Below are positions 5,349 to 7,358 of a stretch of DNA of 7,358 nt, one piece after another. A program made the position numbers and the translations under genes. Below the pieces are notes generated by a model. That model made no database searches. It was given only the letters and a program-made list of their open reading frames with translations, and was not told where the DNA came from. Source of the DNA: Trebonia sp. Its GTDB lineage: Bacteria; Actinomycetota; Actinomycetes; Streptosporangiales; Streptosporangiaceae. Location of the stretch: assembly GCA_030038035.1 (NCBI GenBank), contig JASHPP010000552.1:1-7358 (forward strand), in the 5' to 3' direction. Positions within the stretch are counted from its first letter, which is position 1. Every line of letters starts with the position of its first letter.

Positions 5349-6632
5349 ATGGGATCGCCCTATTTCGAGCCGGTGCTGGCGTGGTATCCGGCGCACGCGC
5401 GCGACCTGCCGTGGCGCGCGCCGCGGGCAACCCCGTGGTCGGTTCTGGTCAGCGAGGTAATGCTGCAGCAGACGCCGGTGAGCCGGGTGCTGCCCGCCCA
5501 CCACGCCTGGCTCGCCAGGTGGCCGTCGGCCCCCGCGCTGGCAGCGGACCCGCCGGGCGAGGCGGTGCGGCAATGGGGCCGGCTCGGCTACCCGCGGCGC
5601 GCGCTGCGGCTGCACGCGACCGCCGCCATCGTGACGCAGCGGCACGGCGGGCAGATCCCGTCGTCCCGGGAGGAACTGCTCGCGCTGCCCGGGATCGGCG
5701 CCTACACCGCGGCGGCGGTGGCTGCCTTCGCCTTCGGCCGCCGGCACGCCGTGCTTGACACCAACGTGCGCCGCGTGCTTGCCCGGCTGGTGTCCGGGCG
5801 GCAGTTCCCCGGTCCGCGGCCGTCGGCGGCGGAGTACCGGCTCGCGGAATCGCTGCTGCCCGCCGACCCGGCCGTCGCGGCCCGCTGGTCGGTCGCCGTC
5901 ATGGAACTCGGCGCGCTCACCTGCACCGCGGCCCGGCCACGCTGCACCGACTGCCCGGTCGCGCCGCACTGCGCCTGGCTAGCCGCAGGCCAGCCCGCAT
6001 CGGCGTCGCAACGCCCTATTCAGCGCTACGAAGGCACCGACCGCCAGTGCCGCGGCAGGCTGCTGGCCCTGCTAAGGGAATCGCCGGGACCCGTGCTATC
6101 GCAGCACTTCGACGCCGTCTGGCCCGACAACGTCCAGCGCGCCCGGGCGCTCGACGGCCTGGTGTCCGACGGCCTAGTCGACCCGCTGCCGGACGGCAGC
6201 TTCGCGCTGCCCGCGTTACGCCTAGCGGATCCGAGAGTGCTGGTACGGCAGCCACCCATCGCCTCGGTCTCGGCCCATTCCCGTCCGTCACGCCAGCCCC
6301 TGCCGCTCGCCCTGCAGCGCCCGGCCGGGATAACGGGAAAGAAAATGCCACCCCTGGGGCGCGTCGTTTTGTTAGCCGGCCGTCCCGGGCGTGTCACGGA
6401 CCGGGCCGCTCCCGTCCTGCCCCGAATGCCCTGCTTTGCAAGATCACGCCCCCGGTGCCACCGGGCAGCCCCGGCACGCGGCCCACCAGGCCGGACCGGC
6501 CCGCCCGCACCGCATGCCACGATGACCGCCCAGACCTCGGCAGCGACCGGACGCCGAACCTGCCGCGCACCCATGCCGCAACCGGAGGGCAGGCATCCGG
6601 CAATGCCGGGTTACTCACCGACGCGTCCCTGA
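5349..6632 (+). CDS. mutY: A/G-specific adenine DNA glycosylase MutY, with aberrant C-terminal tail
   Basis: MutY removes adenine mispaired with 8-oxoguanine or guanine. Catalytic E36 is in S-E-V-M-L-Q-Q-T-P, and the helix-hairpin-helix L-P-G-I-G-A-Y-T-A starts at 113. The conserved Asp is D137 in L-D-T-N-V-R-R-V. The [4Fe-4S] ligands are C192, C199, C202 and C208 with the exact C-x6-C-x2-C-x5-C spacing. A winged-helix-like end, R-A-L-D-G-L-V-S-D-G-L-V then F-A-L-P, closes near residue 289, the usual end of actinobacterial MutY. The frame nevertheless runs about 138 codons further through Arg/Pro-rich, non-homologous sequence holding TTA, ATA and AGA codons. In the +1 frame a TAG lies at 6223-6225, where the gene would be expected to stop. 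The catalytic part looks intact. ATG 5349 is preferred over 5340 because of the -10 spacing; the difference is three residues. Confidence 0.93.
   Translation: MGSPYFEPVLAWYPAHARDLPWRAPRATPWSVLVSEVMLQQTPVSRVLPAHHAWLARWPSAPALAADPPGEAVRQWGRLGYPRRALRLHATAAIVTQRHGGQIPSSREELLALPGIGAYTAAAVAAFAFGRRHAVLDTNVRRVLARLVSGRQFPGPRPSAAEYRLAESLLPADPAVAARWSVAVMELGALTCTAARPRCTDCPVAPHCAWLAAGQPASASQRPIQRYEGTDRQCRGRLLALLRESPGPVLSQHFDAVWPDNVQRARALDGLVSDGLVDPLPDGSFALPALRLADPRVLVRQPPIASVSAHSRPSRQPLPLALQRPAGITGKKMPPLGRVVLLAGRPGRVTDRAAPVLPRMPCFARSRPRCHRAAPARGPPGRTGPPAPHATMTAQTSAATGRRTCRAPMPQPEGRHPAMPGYSPTRP
6451..6465. other. Short GC hairpin
   Basis: CCCGGT (6451-6456) pairs with ACCGGG (6460-6465) around the 3-base loop GCC. 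It lies within the anomalous mutY tail and is more typical of intergenic than coding DNA. Confidence 0.4.
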
Positions 6633-6646
6633 CCGGTCTTTTGTTT
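6631..6646 (+). terminator. Palindrome followed by a T-rich tract after the mutY frame
   Basis: GACCGGTC (6631-6638) is an 8-bp palindrome followed by TTTTGTTT (6639-6646). It is the only T-rich tract on + in this region and directly follows the mutY frame's stop. A true stem-loop is weak (ACCG 6617-6620 / CGGT 6634-6637), so this is only a candidate. Confidence 0.35.
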
Positions 6647-6663
6647 CCCGGTAATCGCCGTGT

Positions 6664-6702
6664 CCGGAATGCCCGGTTCCGGGATACCGGCATACCGGGC
6701 AT
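6664..6702. terminator. Two mutually exclusive hairpins, possible bidirectional terminator
   Basis: Hairpin one pairs CCGGAA (6664-6669) with TTCCGG (6677-6682). Hairpin two pairs ATGCCCGGT (6669-6677) with ACCGGGCAT (6694-6702) and can enclose a small CCGG/CCGG stem (6679-6682 / 6687-6690). They share 6669 and 6677-6682, so they cannot form together. ATACCGG is also directly repeated at 6684-6690 and 6692-6698. Lying between convergent genes, termination or mRNA end protection is plausible. Confidence 0.45.
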
Positions 6703-6734
6703 GTCGCATCGTCGGGCCGTCGGCTGGCATCGGC

Positions 6735-6753
6735 GCCGGGGACGCGCCCCGGC
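6735..6753 (-). terminator. Strong GC hairpin downstream of clpC
   Basis: GCCGGGG (6735-6741) and CCCCGGC (6747-6753) form a perfect 7-bp all-GC stem with a 5-base loop, about 50 bases beyond the clpC stop on minus. It could also act on mutY readthrough transcripts. No U-tract is present. Confidence 0.5.
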
Positions 6754-6803
6754 CGCGTGACAACGGAAAGCCGCAGCTCCAACCCGAATAGACGGCTGTC
6801 GTG

Positions 6804-7358
6804 CTAGCCGATCGCCTGCGCGGTCCCAGGCCCCTCGGTAGGCGTCGCACCGCCCGCCGCCGGGCTTGGCGCGGCCGGCTCGCTCGCCGCGACCGCCGCC
6901 ACCGCCGCGTCGGGGACCGACTCCGGCTTCGGGACGCCGGTGAAGGTGAACTTCACCTCGTCGCCGCTGCCCTCGGTGTCGACGATGACGATGTGCCCTG
7001 GGCGCAGTTCCCCGAACAGGATCTTCTCGGACAGGCTGTCCTCGATCTCCCGCTGGATCGTGCGCCGCAGCGGCCGTGCCCCGAGCACCGGGTCGTAGCC
7101 GCGCTGGGCGAGCAGGTCCTTGGCGGTCGGCCGGATCTCGATGCCCATGTCGCGGTCCTTGAGCCGCTCGTCCACCTTGGCGATCATCAGGTCCACGATG
7201 CTGAAGATCTCGTCCCGCTCCAGCTGGTGGAACACGATGATGTCGTCGACGCGGTTCAGGAACTCGGGCTTGAAGTGCTGCTTCAGCTCCTCGCCGACCT
7301 TCGCCTTCATCCGGTCGTAGGAGCCGCGGGCCTCGCCCTGCCTGGCGAACCCGACCGA
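6804..7358 (-). CDS. clpC: ATP-dependent Clp protease ATP-binding subunit ClpC, C-terminal part
   Basis: 184 C-terminal residues are visible; the frame is open to the right edge, so the ATG at 7310 is internal. The fragment contains the end of the second AAA+ module, with L-K-Q-H-F-K-P-E-F-L-N-R-V-D-D carrying the conserved arginine-finger region. The small D2 domain follows, including G-Y-D-P-V-L-G-A-R-P-L-R-R-T-I-Q-R (the sensor-2 motif G-A-R-P-L-R). ClpC is the hexameric unfoldase that feeds ClpP in Gram-positive bacteria and is essential in mycobacteria. The last roughly 40 residues form an Ala/Pro/Gly-rich disordered tail, which varies between species. The stop TAG (6804-6806) lies in a small hairpin, CGGCT (6793-6797) / AGCCG (6806-6810). 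Converges with mutY. Promoter and N-domain are outside the window. Confidence 0.95.
   Translation of the reverse strand, partial: SVGFARQGEARGSYDRMKAKVGEELKQHFKPEFLNRVDDIIVFHQLERDEIFSIVDLMIAKVDERLKDRDMGIEIRPTAKDLLAQRGYDPVLGARPLRRTIQREIEDSLSEKILFGELRPGHIVIVDTEGSGDEVKFTFTGVPKPESVPDAAVAAVAASEPAAPSPAAGGATPTEGPGTAQAIG

Larger units (their letters stand above)
6329..6656. repeat. Imperfect inverted repeat flanking about 290 bp
   Basis: GATAACGGGAAAGAAAA (6329-6345) is nearly the reverse complement of TTTTGTTTCCCGGTAATC (6639-6656), with two substitutions and one inserted base. Such A/T-rich words are rare here. Two readings are possible: ends of a degenerate MITE-like element, or oppositely oriented terminator T-tracts. 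I saw no target-site duplication. Confidence 0.35.
6226..6803. other. Repeat- and hairpin-rich convergent region between the MutY core and clpC
   Basis: About 580 bases lie between the expected end of MutY and the clpC stop. The mutY frame runs through 6632 and other frames are open on both strands, but none has recognisable protein features; open frames are cheap at this GC content. The region contains two facing T-rich tracts (6338-6345 read on minus, 6637-6646 on plus), several strong hairpins and ten ATGCC/GGCAT words. It probably acts as a convergent termination zone and may include remains of a small mobile or repeat element. Confidence 0.55.

Noticed and set aside
5059..5430. Minus-strand 123-codon frame across the radA-mutY gap
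   Set aside because: Overlaps the ends of both genes, has no recognisable domain, and resembles neither DisA nor any protein I expect here.
6735..6753. Riboswitch or structured RNA among the hairpins near clpC
   Set aside because: The hairpins are simple GC stems downstream of convergent genes; no conserved riboswitch core or downstream gene to control is visible.
6016..6760. Plus- and minus-strand open frames in the mutY 3' region
   Set aside because: Several frames are open at once with Arg/Pro/Gly-rich translations and no motif, as expected of non-coding GC-rich DNA.

Overview
The window comes from a high-GC actinobacterium (by eye about 70% G+C or more, with strong G/C bias at third codon positions). 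The gene families agree: a DUF2516 membrane protein behind a small XRE regulator, an Rv0498-like TIM-barrel protein, RadA, a short actinobacterial-type MutY and a ClpC-type ATPase. I cannot name a genus. There is no rRNA, tRNA, CRISPR array, insertion sequence or phage gene; this is mostly conserved chromosomal backbone.

Layout, left to right. (1) The 3' part of an M56 (BlaR1-like) membrane metallopeptidase on +, entering from the left edge. (2) Converging on it, a two-gene minus-strand unit: an XRE regulator followed by DUF2516. The regulator has a recognisable promoter with a perfect inverted repeat over its -35 element, suggesting autoregulation. (3) A second minus-strand unit: an Rv0498-like sugar phosphate isomerase/epimerase-fold protein followed by a BKACE (DUF849) beta-keto acid cleavage enzyme. 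Both keep their metal and catalytic residues, and two GC hairpins follow. (4) Divergent from it, radA on +, preceded by a sequence matching the RecA-independent (PafBC-type) DNA-damage promoter of actinobacteria, placed so that the transcript would begin at or next to the start codon. (5) mutY on +, about 240 bp after radA, with no disA between them. (6) A repeat- and hairpin-rich convergent region, into which the mutY frame runs as a tail of roughly 135 residues that does not look like protein. (7) The 3' end of clpC on minus, leaving by the right edge.

RadA (recombination and fork repair) and MutY (removal of A opposite oxidised G) form a genome-maintenance block, and ClpC is the proteostasis gene often found near it in actinobacteria. 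The epimerase/BKACE pair looks like a small catabolic unit of unknown substrate. The most useful observations are the radA damage-type promoter, the missing disA, the predicted leaderless starts of three genes, the regulator's operator, and the lost mutY stop codon. I found no clearly new multi-gene system. The epimerase/BKACE pair is the nearest candidate for undescribed biochemistry.
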